This document shows, in pieces, positions 10,561-21,732 of a stretch of DNA of 64,000 nucleotides (the stretch's first letter is position 1; each line of letters starts with the position of its first letter). The position numbers were made by a program, and so were the translations under genes. The notes under the pieces were generated by a model. That model was not told the origin of the DNA, did no database searches, and saw only the letters and a list, made by a program, of their open reading frames with translations. This DNA is from Helianthus annuus. Its lineage: Eukaryota; Streptophyta; Magnoliopsida; Asterales; Asteraceae. The stretch lies in the NCBI RefSeq assembly GCF_002127325.2, contig NC_035433.2:85832549-85896548 (forward strand), read 5' to 3'.

Positions 10561-12180
10561 AAGGTAACGATTATTTTATGATACTTGAGTCCTATAATTT
10601 AAATGTTCCTGCTAATTCTTGGTGGTTTGATTCTGGGTCTATGGTTCATGTTACCAATTCAACTCAGGGATTCCTTACAATCCGAAAGCTGGAAAGAAAC
10701 CAAAGAACGCTTAAGGTTGGGGATGATTGAGAATTAGAAGTGAAGGCCATTGGAACATTACAATTATTTATGAAAACTGATTTATGTATTAAACTTTATG
10801 ATACCTTATATGTTCCTGAGTAACTCAGAACCTTGTATCAGGACCAAAGTTAGACATGGACGGTTTAATTGTTTCCCATGGTCATCGCAAACTCTCTATC
10901 CTCTATGAGTCTGTTCTTTATGGTACTGGTATTCTGGATGGTGGTCTCTATAGATTAGAACTAGATGATAATTTTTCCAAATCTTTGTTGTCATATAACA
11001 TTAATGAATCACTGACAAAGATGAAAGAGAAACGAGACTTAGAGACTTCGTCCATGTTGTGGCATCAACGTTTAGGCCACATCTCAAGAGAACAATTAAA
11101 TCTTCTAGTAAAGGATGAAGTCTTACCTCCTCTCGATTTCTCTTATTTGGAACATGTGTCAAATGTCTTAAAGGTAAAATGACATTAGCGAATAATAAAG
11201 GTGCCACTAGGAGCTCTAATTTATTAGAACTCATTCATACTGACATTAGTGGTCCCTACCAAATCGCTGGCATAACAGGACATACTTCATTTATCACTTT
11301 TATTGATGATTATTCTCGTTACATGTACTTGTATCTTATTAAGGAAAAATCTGAATCTCTAACAACTTTTAAAGATTATAAGGCTGAAGTTGAAAAGCAA
11401 TTAGATCGTCAGATTAAAGTTGTGAGATCAGATAGAGGCGGTGAATATTATGGAAGACATACTGATGTGGGTCAAGCTCCTGGTCCATTTTATGAGTTTT
11501 GTAAGGGCCAGGGGATTGTGAACCAATACACCATGCCTGGTACACCTCAGTAGAATGGTGTCGCTGAAAGAAGAAACCGTACCCTTACGAACGTGGTGCA
11601 CAGTATGTTAGCCAACACTAATTTACCATTATTCCTCTGGACTGAAGCGTTAAAAGCAGTTGTTCATATACTCAATAGAGTTCCTTCTAAGTTTGTCCCT
11701 AAAACTCCTTATGAACTTTGGACAAGAAGGAAACCGAGTCTTAAATATATGACAGTATGGGGCTGCATTGCTGAAGCAAAACTTTACAATCCTTTCCTAA
11801 GGAAACTTGACCCTAAAACAGTTACCTGTTTCTTTATCGGGTATCCTGATAACTCAAAGGGTTACCGTTTCTATTGTCCTTCCCATGTCACCCGTATTGT
11901 TGAAACCAAGCGTGCTGCGTTCCTGGAGGATTTCAAGGTCAGTGGGAGCAGTACCAACCCTTACGAAGAATTGCAAGAAGTACAAGACGCGGGGGGGGGG
12001 GGCGAGATTCGTCGCTTGCTATTACTCCGATTACTCCTCTTGTACCCAATGCAACTACTGTACCTGAAACTACTGCACCAACTCCAAATTCACCTCCACA
12101 ATCAGAACCCATTATACCTCATGACGAAGGCACATCAAATGCTCAAAACCAGGACAACGCTGAATCCAATAATCCACTAA
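10561..12180 (+). pseudogene. pol: Cop-1 protease and integrase, broken
   Basis: Protease motif WWFDSGSMVHVTN lies near 10620. Stops occur at about 10727 and 10819. The pre-integrase zinc region MLWHQRLGHIS (about 11056) has its CVKCLKGK partner in a shifted frame. The integrase core shows HTDISGPY (about 11236), VVRSDRGGEY (about 11425) and, after TAG at 11551, [11 protein letters not shown] carrying the catalytic Glu. The insert HTDVGQAPGPFYEF precedes that last motif. A 12-G homopolymer at 11991-12002 shifts the frame in the linker to RT. Confidence 0.88.
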
Positions 12181-12242
12181 GGAGGTCATCTAGGCAAAGA
12201 AGGCCTACTAATTGGGATGATTATGTCACTTACCTGACTGAA

Positions 12243-13805
12243 ATGGATCCCGGAAAGCTCAATGATCCTATCTCTTACAATGAAGCCATAAGCAGTGATC
12301 AGTCTTCTGAACGGAATAAAGCAATGATTAATGAGCTTGAATCCATGAAGAAAAATGACGTTTGGGATTTGGTAGAATTACCCAACAGTGTCAAACCCGT
12401 AGGATGTAAATGGGTGTTCAAAACAAAACTGGATCCGAATGGGAACGTTGAACGCTTCAAAGCGAGATTGGTTGCAAAGGGCTACACTCAGAAAGAGGGA
12501 ATTGATTATCAAGAGACGTTTTCACTAGTCTCTCGTAAAGATTCATTAAGGATCGTTATGGCCCTAGTAGCTCATTTTGATTTAGAGCTGCATCAGATGG
12601 ACGTTAAAACTGCTTTCCTTAACGGAGACTTGGACAAAGATGTTTACATGAAACAACCTGAAGGCTTTAAACTTGAAGGTTAGGAGCATCTAGTCTGTAA
12701 GTTGAAGAAACTTGCCAATAGAATATCATCTACGTAAAGGACAAGTATAGTAAAGTTGCTCCCACTCATCTTGAGGTAGGTGCATTGATCCACTTGATTC
12801 TTCATAAAACCTTGTTTCTTCATGACTTCATCAAACTTAAGGCATCACTGACGTGATGCTCGTTTTAAACCAGTCGAAGCGGTTATTCTTGCATAACTTC
12901 GACATGAAGGATCTCAGAGATGCTTCTTACGTCATTGGCATCGAAATCCACCGAGATAGACACAAAGGGATCTTAGGATTGTCTCAGAAGGCTTACATAG
13001 ATCGTGTCCTTACACGTTACAACATGCAACAATGCAAACCCTCCGCCGCTCCAGTAGTTAAGGGAGATGTTTTTGGTTCATTCCAGTGTCCGACAACAGA
13101 GGTTGAGAAGGAGCAAATGAGCCAGATACCTTACGCGTCAGTAGTCGGGAGCCTGATGTATGCTCCAGTCTCTACTCGCCCAGATATCGCTTATATTGCT
13201 GGAATACTACGCCGTTATCAGACTAAACCTGGCCTAGATCACTGGAAAGCAGCTAAGAAGGTACTTCGATATCTGCAAGGGACGAAAGACTATAAACTGA
13301 CTTATAGAAGAAGTGATCATTTAGAAGTGGTGGGCAATTCTGATTCTGACTTGCCAAATGCAAAGATGACAAGAAATCCACTTCGGACTATATTTTTATG
13401 TTAGCAGGCGGCCCTATCTCATGGAAGAATCATAAACAACAGTTGACCACAACTTCCACAATGATGGCAGAGTACATTGCTGTTTATAACACAACCTGTC
13501 ATGGAATGTTGCTTAGAAATCTGATCACAGGACTCAAAATCATTAATTCCATTTCTAGACCATTGAAGCTTTATTGTGATAATTCAGCTGCCGTTAGTTT
13601 CTCGAACAGTAACAGTTCGACTGGAGCTGGTTTATATCTCGATACAAAATATCTGTTCGTACGTGAACGAGTTGAGGAAAATAATCTTTGTATCGAGTAT
13701 ATTAGTACTAAAGATATGCTTGCGGATCCGATGACTAAAGGTCTCCCTCCTAAGGTTTACGAAGAACATGTTCGGAATATGGGATTTAGTAAAGACCTTA
13801 ATTAA
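12243..13805 (+). pseudogene. pol: Cop-1 reverse transcriptase and RNase H, broken
   Basis: RT starts in the usual copia way (KPVGCKWVFKTKLDPNG at about 12396, then FKARLVAKGYTQ and DVKTAFLNGDL). TAG at 12682 follows KLEG. The stretch after LVCKLKK is replaced by inverted DNA (12711-12868); RT then resumes at NQSKRLFLHNFDMKDL. The thumb and connection continue to 13400, where a frameshift leads into RNase H (GGPISWKNHKQQL, LYCDNSAAV, KDMLADPMTKGLP). The protein ends at the stop near 13803. Confidence 0.9.
12711..12868 (-). other. Inverted RT segment carrying YVDD within Cop-1
   Basis: Read on the - strand, this 158-bp piece encodes the missing central part of RT: ASRQ, a stop where Trp is expected, KFDEVMKKQGF, QCTYLKM, and LVLYVDDILLA. 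On the + strand it is meaningless, between the normal flanks LVCKLKK and NQSKRLF. A few codons are missing at both junctions. Confidence 0.9.
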
Positions 13806-14119
13806 GCATATTGTACTAGCTTATGTTTTATGATTAATGAAATTTCCTCAGTTTGATTTTGTATGTCTGTTAGAATATGTTCAACCGGTATAATGGCATA
13901 TAGACAAATAAAGTTACAAATCAAACAAAGGGCTTATGCGTATTTTGATCATGACGATTAGGTTTTAAATTAAGGCTATAGTATGACTAAAGGGGGTCCT
14001 GAGTCGCATAATGATTCAACGGCTGTATTTCTCTGTTATAGTACTTGTTTAAGGCTAAAATGAGTGTTAACTCCTGATCAGGCTTATCTAATACTCATAG
14101 TAAATGATTACTCGGCTAA

Positions 14120-14128
14120 GTGGGAGAA
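14120..14128 (+). promoter_or_regulatory. Cop-1 polypurine tract
   Basis: GTGGGAGAA directly precedes the TG of the 3' LTR. Confidence 0.7.
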
Positions 14129-14566
14129 TGTAAGATTAAATATATTATGTTTTAATATTTAATCTAGTAGCCATTATAATCATTTATATTATATAGATCA
14201 AAATATATAATAACCTATTAAATAATTAGTTGGTAATTGTTGATGGACCATATTACCCTTATTAACTAATTAGGTTTCCTCTTGGGTGCTTATATAAGGA
14301 GAATTATGTAGAGGTTAAAAGGTTACACACTTAGACAGCTAACCTAATAAGCATAACATCAATATCGACCTCTTCTCCATAGCCGATACCCTTTTCGGTT
14401 TTCATAATCACCATCATCTGTCAGCACCCTAAGGAGGAACCAGATCACCTTGACAAAGATGTCGAACTCCATGTATTCTTCCCTCACTGGATTCTCTACT
14501 GCACTGTCTGCGGTGACAGGTATGTTTTCATGTTTTCCATTATGTTTAAACAGAACTGATCCAACA
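14129..14566 (+). repeat. Cop-1 3' LTR
   Basis: Starts TGTAAGATTAAA after the purine tract and probably ends at CCAACA (14566). A TATA-like CTTATATAAGG lies near 14289. The right edge is inferred from the TG...CA rule because no partner LTR is in the window. Confidence 0.65.
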
Positions 14567-14818
14567 GGTTACTCGTAGTCGGTTGGTGGTGACGTCTTCG
14601 AACCAACAATGTTGCAAGTAAGAGTGGAGAGGACGATGGGGAGGGTTGTGGAGGCGGTGGGAGGCGGTGGGAGGTGGTGGTGGTGGTGGTGGTGGTGGTG
14701 TGGGGTGAGATAAATCGTAAAAGAGAAAACTGGGTTTTTTGTTAGATCTAGGGTTTCATGAAACTAATTTGTGATTGACTAGAATACCCTTACTTATGTT
14801 TTTTGCTCTTTGCTACAT
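14567..14818. other. Non-element DNA with a GGT microsatellite
   Basis: No ORF is supported. A (GGT)n-like tract runs about 14671-14701 after GGAGGCGGT repeats. A short stretch near 14709 (GAGATAAATCGTAAAAGAG) resembles one near 18228 at about 21 of 24 positions, which could be chance or a shared older repeat. Confidence 0.5.
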
Positions 14819-14826
14819 GTTATAAC

Positions 14827-15379
14827 TAGGGATGGCAATTGAACCCGAACCCGATGGGTAAACCCGAAACCTGACACATCTGGGACGTGTTTGGGGTTGG
14901 TTAATCGGGTTTGGGACGGGTTTGGGACTAGTTTTTATTTTTTTCGCGGGTTTGGGATGAGTTTGGTATTTGGTGATATACCCGTTTACCCGACCCAATT
15001 ACCCGATAAAGTAAACCCGTTTACCCGATTGTATATCCGATATAATTTCTTTTATATTTCTACATATGTAAATATATAATACATCCTTTTTCTATACACA
15101 TAGGTATTTTATCCCGTATACATTATAGGTATTTGATATATTTTTTAGTGATAATATACTAAATGTAACTGATTACTAGTTACCCGATGGTTTTGGTCGG
15201 GTATACCCAACGGGTAAACTTTTTAAAATTAATGGGTTACCCGAAACCCGCATGTATACCTGATACCCGATGGGTATTTACCCGCTAGAAACCCAACGGA
15301 TTTGGGACAAGCTTATCTAATCGGGTTTAGGGTTGGGATTACCTAAACCCATCCCAAACCTAACCCATTGCCATCCCTA
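14827..15379. mobile_element. MITE-1: non-autonomous hAT-like element with perfect 8-bp TSD
   Basis: Terminal inverted repeats TAGGGATGGCAAT and ATTGCCATCCCTA bound 553 bp. They are flanked by the exact 8-bp duplication GTTATAAC (14819-14826 and 15380-15387), the hAT signature length. The interior has no ORF of its own and is full of short ACCCG/CGGGT words such as ACCCGATGGGTA in both orientations, likely transposase subterminal sites. Confidence 0.9.
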
Positions 15380-15387
15380 GTTATAAC

Positions 15388-15689
15388 CTTATTACTTCCT
15401 ACCCTTTTTACATAAATCATACTTCCTATTTGATTCTCACTCTACATTTCAAAATATGAAAGAGTTTTTCTTACAATTCAAAAAATAAATAAATAAATAA
15501 TTCAAGTTATTACTATTTCATTAAATTCTGCCGCATTTATATCTTGAAGTATTAGTAATTAATTAGGTTTTAATCCGTTTCACAAGCAACGGCGGATCTA
15601 GAAAATATTTTTACGGGTGTGGATGAGGGGTTTAACCAATTTTTCAAGGGGTGCGGGGAGAATTTGCCCTATAAATTTTCAAGGGGTGC
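15388..15689. other. Unclassified AT-rich stretch
   Basis: No gene is seen. A short direct repeat, TTTTCAAGGGGTGC(G/A)GG, occurs near 15641 and 15677, and a GGCGGATCTAG word sits near 15591. It may be the edge of an unrecognised repeat. Confidence 0.35.
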
Positions 15690-16240
15690 AGGAGACAAGA
15701 GATACAACAAGACAGTGACGTGGAACCAAATATGTTACGTCGTTCACTGCTCCATGATATCCACTCACAGCTAATGACAGACTCGACAATAAGGACAGTT
15801 GCCAGGCCACGTGGCTCCAATCCCCATGCGCCAACGTCTTCATACTCTACAAACACTGACGGTCATGTCAGATGAGACAAAGAGGATATTCCTTGCTGGA
15901 GGCGTCCGGCCCAAGGCCCGTCAACTCATCTCCTTCTCCACACTATTCGACTATAAATATCGACCTTCAACCGCAGGTTTAAGGATTGTCTCTCTCATTC
16001 TCACACTCGTTTATCTTCTTAAACGATATTATTCTCACGCTGAAGAGTGGTGAAAAGGAGAACCCCCAACATCTCCTCCTTGTAATAAGTCTCACAATGT
16101 TCTGTTTTACAGATTGCTATCACTTTATTGCCAAAGAAAGATTAAGGATTAACCATTAGTTGACGAGATCATTCCCTTAAGGATAAATCCCATGAATTTA
16201 GACTTGGTGTTTCTTCGGTTCATCATTTGTATTTAAATTG
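15690..16240 (+). repeat. Probable Tat-like LTR relic
   Basis: It contains TATAAATA (15952-15959) and, downstream, GAGAACCCCCAACATC and CCTTGTAATAAGTCTCAC. These match similar words in the Tat-1 LTR near 18683-18720 (AGAACCCCCACCTCC, CTTGTAACAAGTCTCAC). Boundaries are uncertain and no coding part adjoins it, so it may be a solo or truncated LTR. Confidence 0.45.
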
Positions 16241-16372
16241 AAATACATTTGCTTCCCTTTAGTTAAACAAAAATAGTTTATGAAAGCTGAACTCCATGTT
16301 TACATCAAGTTAAACCTGATGTATGACAAAAAGTTAAAGCTTCACTTTATGGGTTTGAGTCTCGCATAAAGT
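16241..16372. other. Spacer before MITE-2
   Basis: AT-rich with no ORF, motif or repeat that I recognise. Confidence 0.3.
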
Positions 16373-16931
16373 TAGTGATGACAATCGAACTTGAACTCGA
16401 TTGGTAAACCTAATACCTGACACATTTTGAAACGGGTTTGGTTTGGTAATCGGGTATGAGACCAGGTTTGGCATTAAAAAAATTTTCCGCACATTTGAAA
16501 TTTGGTGATATACCCATTTATACATTTGGGACGGGTTTATGTCCGTTTACCATATATAATTTCTTTTATCTTTTGAAGTATGTGTATCAGTTTTTGGCAT
16601 AGACTATTTTGTCATCAATGGATTTTAGTATATTTTTTATGTACATTTTGGTATTATATATATACTCACACATTATAGTTATTTGATATCTTTATAATGT
16701 TAAATTTAATTGATTAGTAGTTATTATATAGATAACCGACAGGGTTTTGGTCTGGCATACCCATACCCAACTGGTAATTTTTATTAAATTAACGGGTTTA
16801 CCTAATATGTGACGGGTAATTACCTGGTAGAAACCCGATGAGATTAGGGACGGGTTAGGATAGGCTTATCTAATTGGGTTTGGGGTGGGATTAGCTAATT
16901 TCGTCCCAAATCCGATCCATTGTCATCCCTA
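16373..16931. mobile_element. MITE-2: diverged relative of MITE-1
   Basis: Ends TAGTGATGACAAT and ATTGTCATCCCTA are decayed versions of the MITE-1 termini. The interior follows the same order (GGTAAACC, CCTGACACATT, GGTTTGG, GATATACCC). Its 559 bp matches MITE-1 in length. The 8-bp flanks CATAAAGT and CCTAGAAC do not match, so the duplication is lost. Confidence 0.8.
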
Positions 16932-17562
16932 CCTAGAACAAATGTTCTAGGTTTAGCCAATGGTTTTACCGTAATGGGCCTTCAGCGGTGGATTTCCTCT
17001 AGAATGATGACCGGCCGGGTCATCAACGTCGTCTGTGTTCACAAACATGAGTGACCTTTTACCATTGAGTTTACACAGTTAATCAGACTTTAATAATCAT
17101 TAAAAAAAGTAGCTTACAGGTAACCAAGTTACAACGATTACAAGTAGCCATTTGAATCTCATTGTGCTTTCATGTTACTTTTCTTTTAGATACAAACGAC
17201 TTTTTTTAAATCTATCTTTTTGTTATTGTGCCTTTTCATGTTACTTTTTTATTTAAATCACAAACGTCTTTAAATCTATTTTGTTGTGCCATACTTTTTT
17301 TTCTCCAATTATTATTATTATTTTTTATTAATCGTAATCAAGGTGGACTTTATAGGCACAAGATAGAATTAGGTGAGTTGTGTTGTCGTTTAGAGGAGGC
17401 GCGAGCCTACATGGACAAGATTAGCCAGCTAGGCTGAGGGGACCGTTATGTTGCCTCTTCGTGGGTTACCTTTCTTTTGTTTTTGCAAATTGTCTAAATA
17501 TATTGCCAATTGCAACAGCCTTTTAAAGTTTGAAATAGCAATTCAGCGGACGAGGAGAAACC
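16932..17562 (+). other. Intergenic DNA with a possible exon-like stretch
   Basis: Mostly AT-rich. An open stretch at about 17337-17437 encodes HKIELGELCCRLEEARAY and ends with a stop after ISQLG. It has coding-like composition and is charged and helical. I do not recognise it; it could be a fragment of a host gene or chance. Confidence 0.25.
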
Positions 17563-18174
17563 TAGGGCTGTTTATGAGCCGAGCTGAGCTAGGGCAAGCT
17601 CGGGCTCGACTCGATTATAAATCGAGCTGGCTCGGCTCGGCTCGGATTTTAAACCGAGCTGAAAATCTAAGATCGGGTTCGGTTTAGTTTTAAACCGAGC
17701 TGGCTCAACTCGGCTTAGTTTGACTCGATTTTAAAAATAAAAATTAATGCATAGCTCTCAAAATTCAGTATTCTAAAATATTATTCAATACTTTAAAAGA
17801 ACATATTCAAAATAAGTTCAAACTAACCAAAAACACGCTCAATAACACAAAATAAGTTTTATATTATAGTAAATATAACATTTGTTCATTAGCACGGCAA
17901 TTAACCTTTAAATATGTCATAGATATCAAACCACAAGCATAAATACATGTAAATAATAATAACTTTTTTGTAATATATTATATGTATATAAAAATAAAAT
18001 ATATTATAAGTAAAATAATTAGAGCTAAGCCGAGCCGAGCTAGGCTCACTTTCTAACCGAGCCGAGCCGGCTCGGCTCACTTTGAAACCGAGCCATATCG
18101 AGCGAGCTTTTTCCGAGCTAAATCCGAGCAAGCTTCGAGCGAGCTCCGAGCCGCGGGCTTTTTGGACAGCCCTA
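17563..18174. mobile_element. MITE-3: hAT-like element with GAGC(C/T)GAGC repeats
   Basis: Terminal repeats TAGGGCTGT and ACAGCCCTA enclose about 612 bp. Both subterminal zones (17575-17720 and 18025-18160) are packed with CGAGCCGAGC or GCTCGGCTCG words. The 8-bp flanks GAGAAACC and GATAAACT agree at 6 of 8 positions, compatible with an aged duplication. It has no transposase ORF. Confidence 0.8.
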
Positions 18175-18182
18175 GATAAACT

Positions 18183-18829
18183 ACTTGTGGACCCCACCTG
18201 CTATGTGGTAGTATGCCAACACGAAGGAGATAAATGGTAAAAGAGGAAACCGAGGTGCAACCAAACACAATCCGTGATTCGCTCTACCAGGTGATGTTCA
18301 TTAATGACTATCGCAGAGGAGACATGAAGTACATGTGACAACGACATCAAGCCAAACACACGTCGCGAATTCATATCACCCTAAACCTCTACTAACGGTT
18401 GATACAAATGTGACAACAAGTACATCCAGAAAGCGATGTGTGACCAATTAGAGCTTGCGGACATACTCCCACCTCTGCAAACACTAACCGTTAGAGCAGA
18501 GAGGACTAAATGGATATTACTAGCAACGTCTCATCCGATTCTTCTCCAACCTCCCGACTAAAAATACCACACCCCTTCAAGATGAAATCATTCTATTCTA
18601 CATTCCTTGTTCTCACTCATACTTACGCTTTCTCTCTCTAAAGAGCAATACTAATTCTCACGTTGGAGGGTAGTTACGAGAAGAACCCCCACCTCCCCTT
18701 CTTGTAACAAGTCTCACGGTGATGTTAGTTGGTAGATTCGTTAAAGGATTAGAGCTTGTGAAGATCGGATTAGTGTACACCTGGTTGATCATTGGTTTAA
18801 TCCCCTCGTTTGAGAGTTGTGTTTCTTCA
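18183..18829 (+). repeat. Tat-1 5' LTR, part
   Basis: This AT- to mixed-composition DNA ends in TTTCTTCA just before a Tat-type primer site. It contains CTTGTAACAAGTCTCAC (about 18700). The left edge is unclear because MITE-3 lies next to it. Assignment to Tat-1 rests on the primer site and on the gag remains found beyond the nested insertion. Confidence 0.5.
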
Positions 18830-18830
18830 T

Positions 18831-18846
18831 TGGCGCGATCTGTATT
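18831..18846 (+). promoter_or_regulatory. Tat-1 primer binding site candidate
   Basis: TGGCGCGATCTG follows the inferred LTR end. Tat-lineage sites usually begin TGGCGC. The following 80 bp (18847-18926) is leader, cut by Gyp-B at TTCAC. Confidence 0.5.
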
Positions 18847-18926
18847 CGGCAAGAAAAATCTTAGTTTCACTCTTTTTTAGATCATCACGAGTTCTCCTCC
18901 TTTGAATCCTTTCACATCAGCTTCAC

Positions 18927-20349
18927 TGTCGCAACCCCCGATCCCTAGTCCCCGGGAATGGGCGGCCGCGAGCCAGTTTCGGTGGTATCGCGTTATTGTC
19001 CAATTTGGCAGCTGAAATTTCATCAGGACCGTAGTTAGGAAATATTTAATCCAAGTAAAATACCACATTTTCCATAACATTAAACACATAGGTAAAACCC
19101 AAGTTTTCAGTACACACTTTTCATAGGAATAAATCCTATTTTTATTTAAGAAAAACATCTATTTCTTTAAGGTAACTTTATTGCCACTTTTCCAAGCCTC
19201 CAGTGCTGTCCAGCTGGCTTCCATTTGGCTTTCACATTTTGTTAACTGAAACGCGTTTTAAAAACATTTTGTCAGTGGGAAATACTGGTGAGTGAATCCC
19301 AGTTTAATCAAGTTTAAGTAAACCATTTCACAGTGTACAGTATTGAGGGCGATCTCGCAATTACATTTGTTTCCAAGTTATACCAATTATCACCCGTTGG
19401 TACTGTCAGACCTGACTTGTGGAAATGTTACTCCTTGACCAAGTGGTAACAAATTTTGTATACAAAACCCCAACATACCCACGATAATTGTATTCTTACA
19501 AATACTCAATAACTGTTATTCGCATGGAAAAGTATTTAAGGTTTTGTAAAAACATTTAACAAAAGGGGGATTACTCACATTGCTGTTTTAGGGTTTTCAG
19601 TAATGATTTCCTGGGAATAATCTATAAATTACACAAATGCACGTGTGTTAGTATAATAACCCAATTTAACATTAGTAATACCCTCTCCGAGACGGCATTC
19701 CAACGACTACGTCGGGCAGAACCACGACAGCCGTTACGGAACCCTGGATCAATCGGGCAGAGTATCTAATATGTCTCCAGGGGTTATGATACTTACATCG
19801 TAGCAGAACCCCGCTATTTATGGGGTATTAGACTCGGGTATAACGCCCACTATTCAGAAATTTGCTTAAGAAAGAAAGAAATGAATGAATTCAACTAAGA
19901 TCCGATGCGTTCTATTTATAGGTGCTGATCCTGACTCTCTCGCGGCCCGCGTAAGATAAGGCAAAGCCTTACGCGGCCCGCGTCAACCCTGGGTTTAGCT
20001 GGATCATCACATAGGTCTGCCGGGTGATGGGCCACGTGGCCGCACCTGGCTTTGCCACCATTTTGATCTCACGCAGCCCGCTTAAGGGTAAGCTTAAGCT
20101 TACGCGACCCGCCTAAACTAAAGAAATCAACGAAATCAAGTGTAACCTTGATACCGCCCGCGTAAGGTTGGGGTGGGGTCCTACGCGGCCCGCCTCAACT
20201 TAATATTTCTTGTTTTTTATTTATTATTAAATGTTACCTTGTTATTTCGGCTCGGTTTTCACATACAGGTTACATATTGGGACATTTTTAAAATATATTA
20301 GGGTGTCGGGAAACAATCGAGGGTGTCGGTTTAATTGAGGATTGTTACA
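18927..20349 (-). repeat. Gyp-B 3' LTR
   Basis: On the + strand it runs from TGTCGCAACC to GATTGTTACA. A purine tract (TCATCCCCACCTT at 20350-20362, read on the other strand) adjoins its right edge. The TATA box on the - strand is at 19913-19920. Confidence 0.95.
19941..20194. repeat. Three paired CGCGGCCCGCG dyads upstream of the Gyp-B TATA box
   Basis: Six copies of CGCGGCCCGC-like palindromes form three pairs, centred near 19946/19977, 20077/20108 and 20157/20189: offsets 31, 31 and 32 bp. Within pairs, GTAAG and CTTAC arms can form hairpins. The nearest dyad starts about 21 bp upstream of the TATA box on the - strand. The other LTR repeats the array around 39523-39790 with point changes. 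Confidence 0.75.
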
Positions 20350-20385
20350 TCATCCCCACCTTGTTTTAGAGCTTGTCCTCGAGAT

Positions 20386-21318
20386 CTACTGGAACAAGTG
20401 CGGATATTTCTTTTGCATTTCAGATTCAAGCTCCCATGTGTACTCAGGTCCTCTTTTGGAGTCCCACTTCACTTTGACCAAAACTAATCTTTTATGTTTG
20501 AGATTCTTAACCTTCATGTCTTCAATCTGTAGAGGCCTTTCTACAAATTTGAGTTGTTCATTTACCTCTATAGCCTTAAGAGGTACTACGAGTGATTCAT
20601 CAGCTAGGCATTTCTTGAGATTAGATACATGAAATACATCATGTATTCCTGCCATTTCCTCTAGCAGTTGTAGCTGATAGGCTACAGGTCCTATTCTTCT
20701 AATAATCTCGAAAGGTCCAACATACATGGGACTTAGCTTTCCTCGTTTGATGAATCTTACCACTCCTTTCCAAGGAGAGACTTTTAACAATACCTTATCA
20801 CCTACCTGGAATTCTAACGGCTTACGTCTGTTATCAGCGTAGCTCTTCTGTCGATCACGTGCCGCTTTCAGTCGTTCCTTGACTTGAATGATCTTATCGG
20901 TTGTCTCCTGCACTATCTCAGGTCCAGATAGTTGCTTTTCCCCAATTTCTGCCCAACAGACTGGGGTTCTTCACTTTCGTCCATAAAGTGCTTCGAATGG
21001 TGCAGCACTGATACTTGTGTGATAACTATTATTATATGAAAATTCTACTAAAGGTAAGTGATCGTCCCAGTTACCTCCGAAATCAATTACACAAGCTCTA
21101 AGCATGTCTTCCATTGTCTGAATTGTCCTTTCGCTTTGTCCGTCCGTTTGAGGATGATAAGCTGTGCTCAATTTTAACTTGGTTCCCATTGCTTTTTGGA
21201 AACTTGCAAAAAATCAGAGGTAAAATGGCTATCCCTATCAGAAACAATTGATAAAGGTATTCCATGTAATGAAACAATTTCATTTACATATAATTTGGCT
21301 AACTGTTCCATACTGAAA
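20386..21318 (-). pseudogene. pol: Gyp-B pol, C-terminal part (integrase core and tail)
   Basis: Continues the integrase cut at 21318 by GAG-1. Visible are the start [18 protein letters not shown] near 21225, [11 protein letters not shown] near 21145, [11 protein letters not shown], a TGA replacing Cys after LYGRK (about 20970), then [14 protein letters not shown], a GPF module and the chromodomain-like end ending at 20386. A frame slip near 21195 separates the second and third acidic regions. Confidence 0.9.
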
Positions 21319-21732
21319 TGTTAGGACCGGTTTGACTCCGAAACGATTGCGTAATCGAACGTGTGACGTGCGGAATCCGTACACGAACGCGAGCTAACAC
21401 ACGAGACGTAATATAAACGTGATTCTATTCACGAATCTGAAAGTGTACAGCACCTGAATCACGTACAATGAACTTTCTCTCTCTAGCTTTCTCTCTCTAG
21501 CTCTAGAAATCTCCAAGTTGTGAAAATGACAAAAGCTCCAAAAGTTCTAAACTAGAAGCCCTAGAGTTCTATTTATAGGCCAAGGATTAATGAGGAATCT
21601 CATTAATTACAATTATGCCACCTTGCCTTTTTTACTAACTATCACTAAAATATAACAATGTCACTCTCGTTTTCTTCGGTTTTCTGCTACGGACTAGATT
21701 GACGGAGGCGATAGACAGATAATGCACTAACA
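21319..21732 (-). repeat. GAG-1 left LTR (3' LTR)
   Basis: TGTTAGGACC to CACTAACA. TATA box TATAAATA on the - strand is at 21570-21577. A perfect 9-bp stem with 4-nt loop (ATTAATGAG, GAAT, CTCATTAAT) at 21586-21607 sits 8 bp upstream of it. A CT-rich purine-complement tract follows from 21733. Confidence 0.95.

Larger units (their letters stand above)
9011..14566 (+). mobile_element. Cop-1: decayed Ty1/copia retrotransposon, right part
   Basis: Gag, protease, integrase, reverse transcriptase, RNase H and a 3' LTR follow in copia order (integrase before RT). No 5' LTR or primer site is visible. The simplest reading is that Gyp-A inserted into the leader, leaving the 5' LTR to the left of the window. 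The coding part is riddled with stops and shifts and contains a local inversion in RT. Confidence 0.9.
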
